Origin: JBEEJZ01 sp046046915
Lineage (GTDB): Bacteria > Pseudomonadota > Gammaproteobacteria > Burkholderiales > Burkholderiaceae_C
NCBI GenBank assembly: GCA_046046915.1
Contig: JBJOIT010000007.1
Location: 1 to 64,000 of the forward strand
Length of the DNA: 64,000 nt
Reading direction: 5' to 3'
Shown here: positions 26,507-34,738 of the stretch, piece after piece
Layout of the letters: each line of letters starts with the position of its first letter
Position numbering within the stretch: the stretch's first letter is position 1
Program-made: the position numbers and the translations under genes
The notes under the pieces: model-generated
Seen by the model: the letters and a program-made list of their open reading frames with translations, nothing else
Databases searched by the model: none
What the model was told of the DNA's origin: nothing

Positions 26507-27484
26507 ATGCAAGACTTCTTCGATCCCGCCATCCTTTTCTTCGTTTTTGGTATTTTGGCGGGATCGCTGAAGTCAAACCTGGAGATTCCACCGCAGATCT
26601 CCCGATTTCTGTCCCTGTATTTGTTGATGGCGCTGGGCCTGAAGGGTGGTTTTGCCCTCGCCCAGTCCGGCATGACGCCTGAAGTGCTGGTCAGCCTGGG
26701 CGCTGCACTGGGCATGGCCACTTTGGTACCCCTGTTGGGCTACCTTATCCTCAGACGATTTCTCAATGGTTTTGACGCGGCGGCGATAGCCGCCACCTAC
26801 GGATCGGTCAGTGCGGTGACCTTCATCACGGCCGTTCAATACCTCGATACGCATGACATCGCCTTTGGTGGTCATATGGCCGCTGCCATGGCGCTGATGG
26901 AGTCTCCCGCCATTTTGTTGGCGGTGCTGCTCGCCAACCATGCGCGCCAGACGTCGGCCACAACAGGACGCGGTGGACCGGCGTTGGTGAGCAACGCCCC
27001 GCTGGGACGTATCCTGCATGAGGCGCTGACCGATGGGGCACAACTGTTGCTGCTAGGCGCCATGCTGATCGGCGTGCTGACGGGTGAAGCCGGGCAGGCC
27101 GCCATGAAGCCTTTTTCTGTCGACCTCTTCAAAGGCATGTTGTCCTTCTTTTTGCTGGACATGGGGCTGCTGGCTGCCCGCAACATGGGCAAACTCAAAG
27201 GCCAGTCGGTCTGGTTGCTGGTGTATGCCATCGGTGGGCCATTGGCGCATGCCAGCATTGCGCTGGTACTGGGCCTGGCTCTGGATATGTCGACTGGCAA
27301 CGTGGCTCTGCTCATGGTTCTGGCCGCGAGCGCCTCTTACATTGCCGTGCCTGCGGTGATACGCCATGCGATACCCGAGGCAAACCCTTCGCTCTACTTT
27401 GGCATGTCGCTGGGTTTGACCTTTCCGTTCAACATCCTGGTCGGCATTCCCTTGTACGTACAACTTGCGCAGCGCTGGAGTTGA
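26507..27484 (+). CDS. SbtA-like sodium-dependent bicarbonate transporter
   Basis: 325 residues, ten membrane segments. The N-terminus FFDPAILFFVFGILAGSLKSNLEIPPQISRFLSLYLLMALGLKGGFALA and the inner repeats (TYGSVSAVTFITAVQYLD; ASASYIAVPAVIRHAIPEANPSLYFGMSLGLTFPFNILVGIPLY) are characteristic of SbtA/DUF897 proteins, which in cyanobacteria import HCO3- with Na+. Whether this betaproteobacterial copy carries bicarbonate is inferred. Last gene of the nhaR-divergent operon. The bicarbonate it could bring in would serve the carbonic anhydrase and the carboxylase of the nearby liu genes. Confidence 0.88.
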   Translation: MQDFFDPAILFFVFGILAGSLKSNLEIPPQISRFLSLYLLMALGLKGGFALAQSGMTPEVLVSLGAALGMATLVPLLGYLILRRFLNGFDAAAIAATYGSVSAVTFITAVQYLDTHDIAFGGHMAAAMALMESPAILLAVLLANHARQTSATTGRGGPALVSNAPLGRILHEALTDGAQLLLLGAMLIGVLTGEAGQAAMKPFSVDLFKGMLSFFLLDMGLLAARNMGKLKGQSVWLLVYAIGGPLAHASIALVLGLALDMSTGNVALLMVLAASASYIAVPAVIRHAIPEANPSLYFGMSLGLTFPFNILVGIPLYVQLAQRWS

Positions 27485-27621
27485 CACGCCATCTAAAACG
27501 GCTGCGCCCGGCCTCAGGCCCGGCCCGAGCCTACTCTTCACAATGGCGAGCCCCTTCAGACCGTCCACATAGAATTCGCCACCTCCAACCCAAGCGCTGC
27601 GCCCCTGCGAAGCCACGCCAT

Positions 27622-28242
27622 ATGCCCAAACTCAAACTCTCTTACTTCGATTTCCACGGTGGCCGCGCCGAGCCGGTTCGTCTGGCCCTGCACATCGGCG
27701 GTATCGAGTTTGAAGATCACCGCTTCACTCTGACTGAATTTGCCGAGGTCCGTAAAGCCACTCCTTTTGGCCAGGTCCCGACTTTGACGGTGGACGATGT
27801 CATGGTGACCCAAAGTGATTCCATCTTGCGCTATGCGGGCAAGTTGGCAGGCTTGTATCCCACCGACCCGTTTCAGGCGCTGCTGAGTGATGAAGTCATG
27901 TTTGTGGTCGAAGAAGCCAGCATGAAGCTGGGCCCGACTTTTCGGATGACAGGCGATGCACAAAGAGAAGCCCGGCTTGCCCTGGTCAATGGCTCCATGC
28001 CGATGTATTTGGCGTGGTTACAAAATCGCTTGTTAGCCAACGGGGGGGAGTACTTTGCCGATCAGCGTCTAACGGTAGCGGACCTGAAGGTATTTGTCGA
28101 CGTGCGTGGTCTCAACTCCGGGCGACTTGACCATGTCCCAACGGATTTGGTTGAACAGGTGGCCCCTGCACTCAACGCTCATCTGCAACGCGTGTCGCAA
28201 CACCCGGCGTTGGTGCAGTACTACGCAAAGTTCGGCAAATAA
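27622..28242 (+). CDS. Glutathione S-transferase (sigma/alpha-like)
   Basis: 206 residues, a full GST length. Thioredoxin-fold N-terminal half: KLSYFDFHGGRAEPVRLALHIGGIEFEDHRF, with Tyr9 as likely catalytic Tyr, GQVPTLTVDDVMVTQSDSILRYAGKLAGLYP (cis-Pro and glutathione-binding Ser). The C-terminal helical domain contains YFADQRLTVADLKVFVDV (N-capping box). The Y-F-x-x-x-G-R-A-E motif suggests the eukaryote-like sigma/alpha group rather than the beta-class bacterial GSTs. It converges on the acyl-CoA dehydrogenase gene with a gap of 12 bases. The substrate is unknown. Confidence 0.9.
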   Translation: MPKLKLSYFDFHGGRAEPVRLALHIGGIEFEDHRFTLTEFAEVRKATPFGQVPTLTVDDVMVTQSDSILRYAGKLAGLYPTDPFQALLSDEVMFVVEEASMKLGPTFRMTGDAQREARLALVNGSMPMYLAWLQNRLLANGGEYFADQRLTVADLKVFVDVRGLNSGRLDHVPTDLVEQVAPALNAHLQRVSQHPALVQYYAKFGK

Positions 28243-28254
28243 ACCAGCAAATGC

Positions 28255-29385
28255 TTACACCAGCGCCCGCTGAATGATGATTTTCTGCACGTCGCTGGTG
28301 CCTTCGTAGATCTGGCACACCCGCACATCGCGGTAGATGCGCTCTACCGGAAAGTCGCTCACATAGCCGTAGCCACCCAGAGTCTGGATGGCGGCACTGC
28401 AGACTTCTTCGGCCACTTCGCTGGCAAAGAGTTTGGCCATGGCGGCTTCTTTCAGGCAGGGCCTGCCCGCATCACGCAAGGCGGCGGCGTGCCAGATCAA
28501 CTGGCGTGCAGCCTCCAGACGGGTAGCGGCATCGGCCAGCCGGAAGCCCACGGCCTGGTGGTTGATGATGGCGGTGCCAAAACTGGTGCGGTCTTTGGCG
28601 TAGGCGATGGCGGCCTCCAACGCACTGCGGGCCATGCCCACGCTCTGGGCACCTATGCCGATGCGGCCACCCTCCAGCGCACTCAGCGCGATTTTGTAGC
28701 CCTCACCTTCGGCGCCAATGCGGTTCTCGACCGGAACCCGGCAGTCATCAAAGTTGATCTGGGCGGTGTCGCTGCTGTGTTGGCCCAGCTTGTCTTCCAG
28801 GCGCGCCACGACGTAGCCGGGCGTGCTGGTGGGCACGATGAAGGCGCTCATGCCTTTTTTGCCGGCGCCCTTGTCTGTGACTGCAACGACAATGGCCACC
28901 TGCCCGTTTTTGCCACTGGTGATGAACTGCTTGACGCCATTGATGACGTAAGCATCGCCCTCTTTGACGGCCGTGGTGCGCAAGGCCGAGGCATCGCTGC
29001 CCACATGTGGCTCGGTGAGGCAAAAGGCGCCCAACATCTTGCCCTGCGCCAGCGGCGCCAACCACTGCAGCTTTTGCGCCTCGCTTCCGTAACGCATGAG
29101 GATGGCGTTGACCGGGCAGTTGGTCACCGAGATGGCTGTGCTGGTGCCGCCGTCACCCGCGGCAATTTCTTCAAGCACTAGCGCGAGCGTGAGGTAGTCG
29201 AGGTTGGCACCGCCGTATTGCTCGGGCACGCAAATGCCGTAGGCCCCCAGCGCCGCCAGGCCCTGGTGCACATCCTTGGGAAAGTGGTGCTCTTTGTCCC
29301 AGCGGGCGGCGTGGGGCCACAGCTGCTCCTGGGCAAAGTCACGTACCGCGTCGCGGATCATTTCCTGGTCTTGGGTCAGCAGCAT
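28255..29385 (-). CDS. Acyl-CoA dehydrogenase (short/branched-chain type)
   Basis: 376 residues. FAD enzyme that oxidises acyl-CoA. Landmarks: CVPEQYGGANLDYLTLALVLEEIAAGDGGTS, AFCLTEPHVGSDASALRT (signature 1), GRIGIGAQSVGMARSALEAAI and QTLGGYGYVSDFPVERIYRDVRV. The C-terminal CQIYEGTSDVQKIIIQR carries the catalytic Glu (about residue 361) in the position used by short- and medium-chain enzymes, unlike the isovaleryl enzyme encoded at 31417-32598. The start ATG at 29385 is used because the family begins here; an upstream start at 29412 is possible. Last gene of the row that begins with liuR. Confidence 0.92.
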   Translation of the reverse strand: MLLTQDQEMIRDAVRDFAQEQLWPHAARWDKEHHFPKDVHQGLAALGAYGICVPEQYGGANLDYLTLALVLEEIAAGDGGTSTAISVTNCPVNAILMRYGSEAQKLQWLAPLAQGKMLGAFCLTEPHVGSDASALRTTAVKEGDAYVINGVKQFITSGKNGQVAIVVAVTDKGAGKKGMSAFIVPTSTPGYVVARLEDKLGQHSSDTAQINFDDCRVPVENRIGAEGEGYKIALSALEGGRIGIGAQSVGMARSALEAAIAYAKDRTSFGTAIINHQAVGFRLADAATRLEAARQLIWHAAALRDAGRPCLKEAAMAKLFASEVAEEVCSAAIQTLGGYGYVSDFPVERIYRDVRVCQIYEGTSDVQKIIIQRALV

Positions 29386-29417
29386 GGCGGCGCCTTGAAG
29401 GTTAGGATGCAAATGAA

Positions 29418-30599
29418 TTAGATGATTTCAAGCGCGACGGCGGTGGCCTCACCACCGCCGATGCACAGTGTGGCCAGGCCCTTGCTCAGGCCACGCGCTT
29501 TCAGTGCGTGGATGAGGGTGACCATGATCCGCGCGCCAGATGCGCCGATGGGGTGGCCCAGCGCGCAGGCGCCACCATTGACATTGACCTTGTCATGCGG
29601 CACGCCCATGTCCTTCATAAGGGCCATGGGCACCACGGCAAAGGCTTCGTTGATTTCCCACAGGTCGACATCGCCCACCTGCCAGCCGGCCTTGGCCAAC
29701 GCTTTTTGCGCAGCGCCCACCGGGGCCGTGGCAAACCATTCAGGTTCTTGCGCATGGGTGGCGTGACTGACGATGCGCGCCAGCGGCTTGCAGCCGAGCT
29801 TGGCGGCAGTCGAGGCCTTCATCAGCACCATGGCGGCTGCACCGTCGTTGATGCTGGAGCTGCTGGCCGCCGTGATGGTGCCGTCTTTCTTGAAAGCGGG
29901 CTTGAGCGAGGGAATCTTGTCCAGCTTGATCTTGCCAGGGCCTTCGTCGATGCTGACCTGCACCTCGCCGGCACGGGTCTTGACCTTGACGGGGGTGATT
30001 TCTGCCGCAAAGCCACCGTTGGCCGTGGCAGCCTGGGCGCGCTGTACGCTGGCCGTGGCAAAGGCGTCTTGCTCGGCGCGGCTAAAGCTGTATTTGGCAG
30101 CGCAGTCTTCGCCAAACGTCCCCATGCTGCGGCCGGGCTCGTAAGCGTCTTCCAGGCCGTCCAGCATCATGTGGTCAAAGATGCGGTCGTGGCCGATACG
30201 GTAACCGGCGCGCGCCTTGGGCAGCAGATAGGGCGCGTTGGTCATGCTTTCCATGCCACCGGCCACCAGCACCTCGTGGCTGCCGGCCAGCAGCATGTCG
30301 TGGGCAAACATGGCGGCACGCATGCCCGAGCCACACATCTTGCTCAGGGTCACCGCGCCGGCACTCTTGGGCAGGCCGCCCTTGAAAGCCGCCTGCCGGG
30401 CCGGCGCCTGGCCCTGGCCCGCCATCAGGCAATTGCCAAACAGCACTTCAGTAACCAACTCGGGCGCAATGCCTGCGCGCTGCACTGCGGCCGCAATGGC
30501 CGCGCCGCCCAGGTCATGCGCAGCCAGGCTGGCAAAGTCGCTCTGAAAACTGCCCATGGGGGTGCGGGCAGCGCTGACGATGACAACGGGATCGTTCAT
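29418..30599 (-). CDS. Acetyl-CoA C-acetyltransferase (thiolase)
   Basis: 393 residues, exactly the usual length of thiolase II. Residues: active Cys in KMCGSGMRAAMFAHDML (about 88), NVNGGACALGHPIGASGARI (His) and TLCIGGGEATAVALE (second Cys). It cleaves acetoacetyl-CoA, the product after HMG-CoA lyase and CoA transfer in leucine breakdown, or makes acetoacetyl-CoA for storage polymers. The gene lies between the acyl-CoA dehydrogenase and carbonic anhydrase genes, with a 78-base gap to the latter in which no terminator is seen. The name atoB/phaA cannot be decided by sequence alone. Confidence 0.93.
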   Translation of the reverse strand: MNDPVVIVSAARTPMGSFQSDFASLAAHDLGGAAIAAAVQRAGIAPELVTEVLFGNCLMAGQGQAPARQAAFKGGLPKSAGAVTLSKMCGSGMRAAMFAHDMLLAGSHEVLVAGGMESMTNAPYLLPKARAGYRIGHDRIFDHMMLDGLEDAYEPGRSMGTFGEDCAAKYSFSRAEQDAFATASVQRAQAATANGGFAAEITPVKVKTRAGEVQVSIDEGPGKIKLDKIPSLKPAFKKDGTITAASSSSINDGAAAMVLMKASTAAKLGCKPLARIVSHATHAQEPEWFATAPVGAAQKALAKAGWQVGDVDLWEINEAFAVVPMALMKDMGVPHDKVNVNGGACALGHPIGASGARIMVTLIHALKARGLSKGLATLCIGGGEATAVALEII

Positions 30600-30677
30600 G
30601 AAAAGCTCCTGAAATAAAAGAATAAGGGCTGGTCAATGTGCAGTAACGCGTGGTCCGTCGCCATGTTCAAGCTCAAC

Positions 30678-31337
30678 TCAAGCAAGCACACCGCGGGGAT
30701 AGCGCCTGAAGGCGCGACGAAACACAGGCACCACCTCCTGCGGGGTGCTCATGCTCACCCCCAGGTCTTGCACCAAACCGTCTTTAAGGCCATAGCACCA
30801 GCCGTGGACCGAGACCTTCTGGCCACGGCTCCAGGCGTCTTGCATCACGTTGGACAGCGCCACATTGCCGACCTGCTCGATCACGTTCATTTCGCACAGC
30901 ACATCTTCCTGCACCTCTACGGGCAGGTGATCCAGCCGCTGGCGGTGGCGCAGTTTCACGTCATGCACATGGCGCAGCCAGTTATCGGCCAGGCCCACGC
31001 GGGTGCCGCGTAAGGTCGCCAGCACACCGCCACAACCATAGTGGCCCACCACCATGATGTGCTCGACCTTGAGATGGTCCACCGCAAACTGGATAACCGA
31101 CAAAGCGTTCAGGTCGGAGTGCACCACCACATTGGCCACATTGCGATGCACAAAGACTTCGCCAGGGTCCAGGCCTGTGATTTCGTTGGCCGGCACGCGG
31201 CTGTCCGAGCAGCCTATCCACAGGTATTTGGGGGTTTGCTGATGCGCCAGCTGGCTGAAAAAACCTGGCCGCTGCTGCTCCATGCGGGCAGCCCAGGCGC
31301 GGTTGTTGTCGATAAGGTTTTGTAGGCTTGTAGTCAT
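30678..31337 (-). CDS. can: Beta-carbonic anhydrase
   Basis: 219 residues, equal to E. coli Can. Interconverts CO2 and HCO3-. The zinc ligands Cys43 (GCSDSR), Asp45, His99 and Cys102 (VVGHYGCGG) are all present, as are EVFVHRNVAN and the C-terminal VHGWCYGLKDG. The gene sits inside the leucine-catabolic row, between the thiolase gene and the isovaleryl-CoA dehydrogenase gene, with gaps of 78 and 79 bases. Inference: it supplies bicarbonate for the ATP-dependent methylcrotonyl-CoA carboxylase, or traps CO2 released in catabolism. Confidence 0.95.
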   Translation of the reverse strand: MTTSLQNLIDNNRAWAARMEQQRPGFFSQLAHQQTPKYLWIGCSDSRVPANEITGLDPGEVFVHRNVANVVVHSDLNALSVIQFAVDHLKVEHIMVVGHYGCGGVLATLRGTRVGLADNWLRHVHDVKLRHRQRLDHLPVEVQEDVLCEMNVIEQVGNVALSNVMQDAWSRGQKVSVHGWCYGLKDGLVQDLGVSMSTPQEVVPVFRRAFRRYPRGVLA

Positions 31338-31416
31338 GCGCTGAATTATCCCGGGGCACCATGGCAGCGATGTGTCATGCGGCCATCAAGGCACATTGCA
31401 AATGGGGTGTGCCGGC

Positions 31417-32598
31417 TTACATCGTCTCGGCAAACAACTCACGGCCAATCAGCATGCGTCGGATTTCGCTGGTGCCCGCGCCTATCTCGTACAGCTTGGC
31501 ATCACGCCACAGCCGGCCCAGCGGGTAGTCGTTGATGTAACCGTTACCGCCAAAAATCTGCACGCCGTCACCCGCCATTTTGGTGGCCTGCTCGGCGCAC
31601 CACAGAATCACGCTGGCGCAGTCCTTGCGGACTTGGCGCACATGCTCCACGCCCAGCAAATCGAGGTTTTTTGCCACGGTGTAGGCAAATGAGCGGCCGG
31701 CCTGTAGCAAGGTATACATGTCGGCGACCTTGCCCTGGATGAGCTGGAACTCGCCGATGCTTTGGCCAAACTGCTTGCGGTCGTGGATGTAGGGCACCAC
31801 GTTGTCCATGACCGCCTGCATGATGCCCAGCGGTCCGCCGGTGAGCACCGCGCGCTCGTAGTCGAGCCCGCTCATCAGCACTTTGGCGCCCTGGTTGAGG
31901 CCACCCAAAATGTTGGCCTCAGGCACCTCCACGTTGTTGAACACCAGCTCGCCGGTGTGGCTGCCACGCATGCCAAGCTTGTCCAGCTTTTGCGCCACGC
32001 CAAAGCCCTTCATGCCTTTTTCGATCAGGAAGGCCGTCACACCCCGGGCATTCAGCTCGGGTTCGGTCTTGGCGTAGACCACCAGGGTGTCCGCGTCCGG
32101 CCCGTTGGTGATCCACATCTTGCTGCCGTTGAGCAGGTAGTAACCGCCCTTGTCCTCGGCCTTGAGCTTCATGCTGATGACGTCGCTGCCCGCGCCAGGT
32201 TCACTCATGGCCAGGGCACCCACATGCTCGCCGCTGATGAGTTTGGGCAGATATTTGGCGCGCTGGGCCTCGCTGCCGTTGCGCTTGATTTGGTTGACGC
32301 ACAAATTGCTGTGCGCCCCGTAGCTCAGGCCCACGGAGGCCGACGCACGGGAGATTTCTTCCATGGCGATCATGTGTGCCAGGTAACCCATGTTGGCGCC
32401 GCCGTACTCCTCACCCACGGTGATGCCCAGAACGCCCAAATCACCCATCTTGCGCCACAGGTCCATAGGGAACTGGTCATTGCGATCGATCTCGGCCGCG
32501 CGGGGCGCGATTTCGGTCTGTGCAAAGTCGTGCACCGCCTCACGCAGTGCATCGATGTCTTCGCCAAGCTGGAAGTTCAGGCCAGGAAGGTGGGTCAT
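31417..32598 (-). CDS. liuA: Isovaleryl-CoA dehydrogenase
   Basis: 393 residues. FAD enzyme that converts isovaleryl-CoA to 3-methylcrotonyl-CoA, the first committed step of leucine degradation after the oxoacid. The choice of IVD rests on the catalytic Glu in LDYERAVLTGGPLGIMQ (Glu248), the position used only by isovaleryl-type and long-chain enzymes, and on YEIGAGTSEIRRMLIGRE at the C-terminus, where the ordinary Glu is replaced by Gly/Ala. Other blocks are SVGLSYGAHSNLCVNQI and ALAMSEPGAGSDVISM. It starts 46 bases after the PaaI-like thioesterase gene and is followed by carbonic anhydrase. Confidence 0.95.
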   Translation of the reverse strand: MTHLPGLNFQLGEDIDALREAVHDFAQTEIAPRAAEIDRNDQFPMDLWRKMGDLGVLGITVGEEYGGANMGYLAHMIAMEEISRASASVGLSYGAHSNLCVNQIKRNGSEAQRAKYLPKLISGEHVGALAMSEPGAGSDVISMKLKAEDKGGYYLLNGSKMWITNGPDADTLVVYAKTEPELNARGVTAFLIEKGMKGFGVAQKLDKLGMRGSHTGELVFNNVEVPEANILGGLNQGAKVLMSGLDYERAVLTGGPLGIMQAVMDNVVPYIHDRKQFGQSIGEFQLIQGKVADMYTLLQAGRSFAYTVAKNLDLLGVEHVRQVRKDCASVILWCAEQATKMAGDGVQIFGGNGYINDYPLGRLWRDAKLYEIGAGTSEIRRMLIGRELFAETM

Positions 32599-32644
32599 AC
32601 CGGTCTCCTTGAGAGGGTTGGGGTGTAGATGGTGTTGACTGGAA

Positions 32645-33070
32645 TCAGTAGGTTTTGGGCACTGGCGCCAGGGTTTGCTGCATCAGCGCACAGGTGGTGG
32701 TCTTGCCACCTGCATCCACATGCAGCACCTCGGCGGTGGTCACGATGACGCGTTTGCCACCTTTCACCACGCGCCCCACGGCACGCAGCTCGCCGCCCTG
32801 AAAGCTGGCCAGAAAATTGATCTTGTATTCGACCGTGACCACCTCCATGCCCTCAGGGGCCACAGTCAAACCGGCATAGCCAGCGGCAATGTCGGCCACT
32901 GCGCCGATCGCGCCGCCATGAAAGCCGCCTTGCTGCTGGGTCACCTTGTCGGAATAAGGCAACACAATCTCGACCAGGCCGGGCTCGACACGCGCCACCG
33001 ACGCACCCAAGTGCTGCATCATGCCCTGACGGGCAAAACTGTCGCTGACCCGATCCATGAGATAGCTCAT
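32645..33070 (-). CDS. PaaI-type hotdog-fold thioesterase
   Basis: 141 residues. The hotdog fold is indicated by QQQGGFHGGAIGAVADIAAGYAGLTVAP (the family's H-G-G-x-I helix, with the Asp as likely catalytic residue) and VVTVEYKINFLASFQGGELRAVGRVVKGGKRVIVTTAEVL. It should hydrolyse acyl-CoA, perhaps to rescue CoA during catabolism of branched acids. The start overlaps the stop of liuR by 4 bases (ATGA), so the two genes are translationally coupled, and isovaleryl-CoA dehydrogenase follows closely. Confidence 0.9.
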   Translation of the reverse strand: MSYLMDRVSDSFARQGMMQHLGASVARVEPGLVEIVLPYSDKVTQQQGGFHGGAIGAVADIAAGYAGLTVAPEGMEVVTVEYKINFLASFQGGELRAVGRVVKGGKRVIVTTAEVLHVDAGGKTTTCALMQQTLAPVPKTY

Positions 33071-33510
33071 GCTGTCGTTCCTTTAGGCTTCTCCGCCTTT
33101 GCGGCCTTTGAGGCCTTCGGTGCCTTCTCACTGTTCGCAAGCAAGGCCCGGGCTTCTTTTTCGTGCAACTTCAGATCATCGAGGTTGGCCTGCAGCTCGG
33201 CCATCTGGGCTTCCAGCACCGCACGGTGATCTGCCAGCACCGCCAGAAACTTTTGCATCTGTGCCACCGTGTCGCGGGGGCTGTCGTACATGTCGATGAT
33301 GCTTTTGGCTTCGACCAAGGACAGTCCCAAACGCTTGGCACGCAGGGTGAGCTTTAGGCGGGTTCTGTCGCGCGTGGAGTACACCCGGTTACGGCCGCCG
33401 GGACCGGATCGCTCGGGCTGCAGCAGACCCATGTCCTCATAAAAACGCATGGCGCGAGTGGTGAGGTCAAACTCCTGCGCCAGGTCGCTGATGGTGTAAG
33501 TCGGGGTCAT
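33067..33510 (-). CDS. liuR: LiuR, MerR-family regulator of leucine/isovalerate catabolism
   Basis: 147 residues. Start: TYTISDLAQEFDLTTRAMRFYEDMGLLQPERSGPGGRNRVYSTRDRTRLKLTLRAKRLGLSLVEAKSIIDMYD, a MerR winged helix-turn-helix plus coiled-coil, and a C-terminal helix (AQMQKFLAVLADHRAVLEAQMAELQANLDDLKLHEKEARALL). LiuR in proteobacteria controls isovaleryl-CoA dehydrogenase and methylcrotonyl-CoA carboxylase genes. The 22-bp palindrome 69 bases upstream of its start, repeated in front of liuB, is its presumed binding site, and it would act here on the divergent promoters and on the liuB operon. Confidence 0.93.
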   Translation of the reverse strand: MTPTYTISDLAQEFDLTTRAMRFYEDMGLLQPERSGPGGRNRVYSTRDRTRLKLTLRAKRLGLSLVEAKSIIDMYDSPRDTVAQMQKFLAVLADHRAVLEAQMAELQANLDDLKLHEKEARALLANSEKAPKASKAAKAEKPKGTTA

Positions 33511-33578
33511 ATCAGGGTCAGGGCAAGGTCATCACAGGAATGGGAAGATCGAGGCAGCCGGCCTACAATGGCCCGAAC

Positions 33579-33607
33579 TTGACGTTTACGTAAACGTCAA
33601 TTATCAA
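33579..33607 (+). promoter_or_regulatory. LiuR operator within the metallo-hydrolase promoter
   Basis: A perfect 22-bp palindrome (33579-33600) with half-sites TTGACGTTTAC and GTAAACGTCAA, identical in core to the site upstream of liuB. For the plus strand, TTGACG (33579-33584) can serve as -35, with TATCAA (33602-33607) as -10 after a 17-base spacer, so the palindrome lies exactly between the promoter boxes. The same site lies 69 bases before liuR on the other strand and can serve for self-regulation. Confidence 0.85.
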
Positions 33608-33622
33608 TCATAAGCCCAAGCG

Positions 33623-34738
33623 ATGAACGACTTAGAACAGCAGCTCGACTACCCCATGGGCGACCAACTCCCCGAGCCCGGTGGCACCTTGCCCATTGAG
33701 CCTGGCCTGCCGGGCAGCGCGGATTCCGGCATACGCTGGATCCGCATGGCCCTGCCCTTTGCCTTGAACCACATCAACCTGTGGCTGCTGCGCGATGAGA
33801 TGGATCACCCCAGCGGGGATGGTCGCAAGGTGCAGGGCTGGACGGTGGTGGACTGTTGCATTGCCCGCGAGGAAGCCAAGGCCCAGTGGGAACAGATCTT
33901 TGCGAAAGAGCTGGACGGCCTGCCCATCCTGCGTGTCATCGTGACCCACATGCACCCGGACCACATCGGGCTGGCGCATTGGCTGTGCGAGCGCTGGCAG
34001 GCGCCCCTGTGGATCAGTGCCACCGACTACACCATGGCGCGCATCGGTGCCGACGGCATCACCGGCTTTGGCAATGGTGCCGCAGCGTTCTTTGCCGCGC
34101 ATGGCCTCACCGACCCGGCATCCATCGAAAAAATTGGTGCCCGCTCCAACTACTACGGCACGCTCGTGCCAGCGGTGCCGCAAAAGTTCAAGCGCATGCA
34201 AGACGGCGATGTGATCCGCATCGGCGGACGCGGCTGGCGCTGCATCAGCGGCTACGGCCATGCACCCGAGCACATTGCCCTGTACTGTGACGAGCTGCGC
34301 GTGCTGATCGGCGGTGACATGATGCTGCCACGCATTTCCACCAACGTGAGCGTGTACGACATGGAGCCCGAGGCCAACGCCCTGCAGCAGTTTCTGGATT
34401 CCATCGACAAATTCCTGACCCTGCCCGCCGACACCCTGGGACTACCGGCGCACGGCAAGCCGTTTCGGGGCATCCACACCCGGGTGCAACAGCTGCACGA
34501 TCACCACCGCGAACGCCTTGAAGAAGTCATGCAGGCCTGCAGCCAGGCACCGTGCACCGCAGCAGAAGTGATGCCCATCCTGTTCAAGCGCCCGCTCGAT
34601 CTGCACCAAACCACTTTTGCCATGGGCGAATGCGTTGCCCACCTGCACGCCCTGTGGTTTGCCGGCAAGCTGCACCGCACACTGGGCGGCGATGGGGTTT
34701 ACCGGTTCAGCGTTGAGCAGACATTAGCCCAGGCCTGA
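33623..34738 (+). CDS. Metallo-beta-lactamase-fold hydrolase, LiuR-controlled
   Basis: 371 residues. The metal site is THMHPDHIG (His109, His111, Asp113, His114), followed later by ISGYGHAPEHIALY, VLIGGDMMLP and GLPAHGKPF, matching the five motifs of the fold (a glyoxalase II/thioesterase-like MBL protein). An N-terminal segment of about 30 residues and a C-terminal winged-helix-like region (MGECVAHLHALWFAGKLHRTLGGDGVYRF) extend the core. Controlled from the LiuR operator, so a role in acyl-thioester or CoA-ester handling is plausible. The transcript leader would be very short (about 10 bases) and no clear Shine-Dalgarno is visible. It overlaps the convergent mrtJ-like gene by 15 bases. Confidence 0.88.
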   Translation: MNDLEQQLDYPMGDQLPEPGGTLPIEPGLPGSADSGIRWIRMALPFALNHINLWLLRDEMDHPSGDGRKVQGWTVVDCCIAREEAKAQWEQIFAKELDGLPILRVIVTHMHPDHIGLAHWLCERWQAPLWISATDYTMARIGADGITGFGNGAAAFFAAHGLTDPASIEKIGARSNYYGTLVPAVPQKFKRMQDGDVIRIGGRGWRCISGYGHAPEHIALYCDELRVLIGGDMMLPRISTNVSVYDMEPEANALQQFLDSIDKFLTLPADTLGLPAHGKPFRGIHTRVQQLHDHHRERLEEVMQACSQAPCTAAEVMPILFKRPLDLHQTTFAMGECVAHLHALWFAGKLHRTLGGDGVYRFSVEQTLAQA

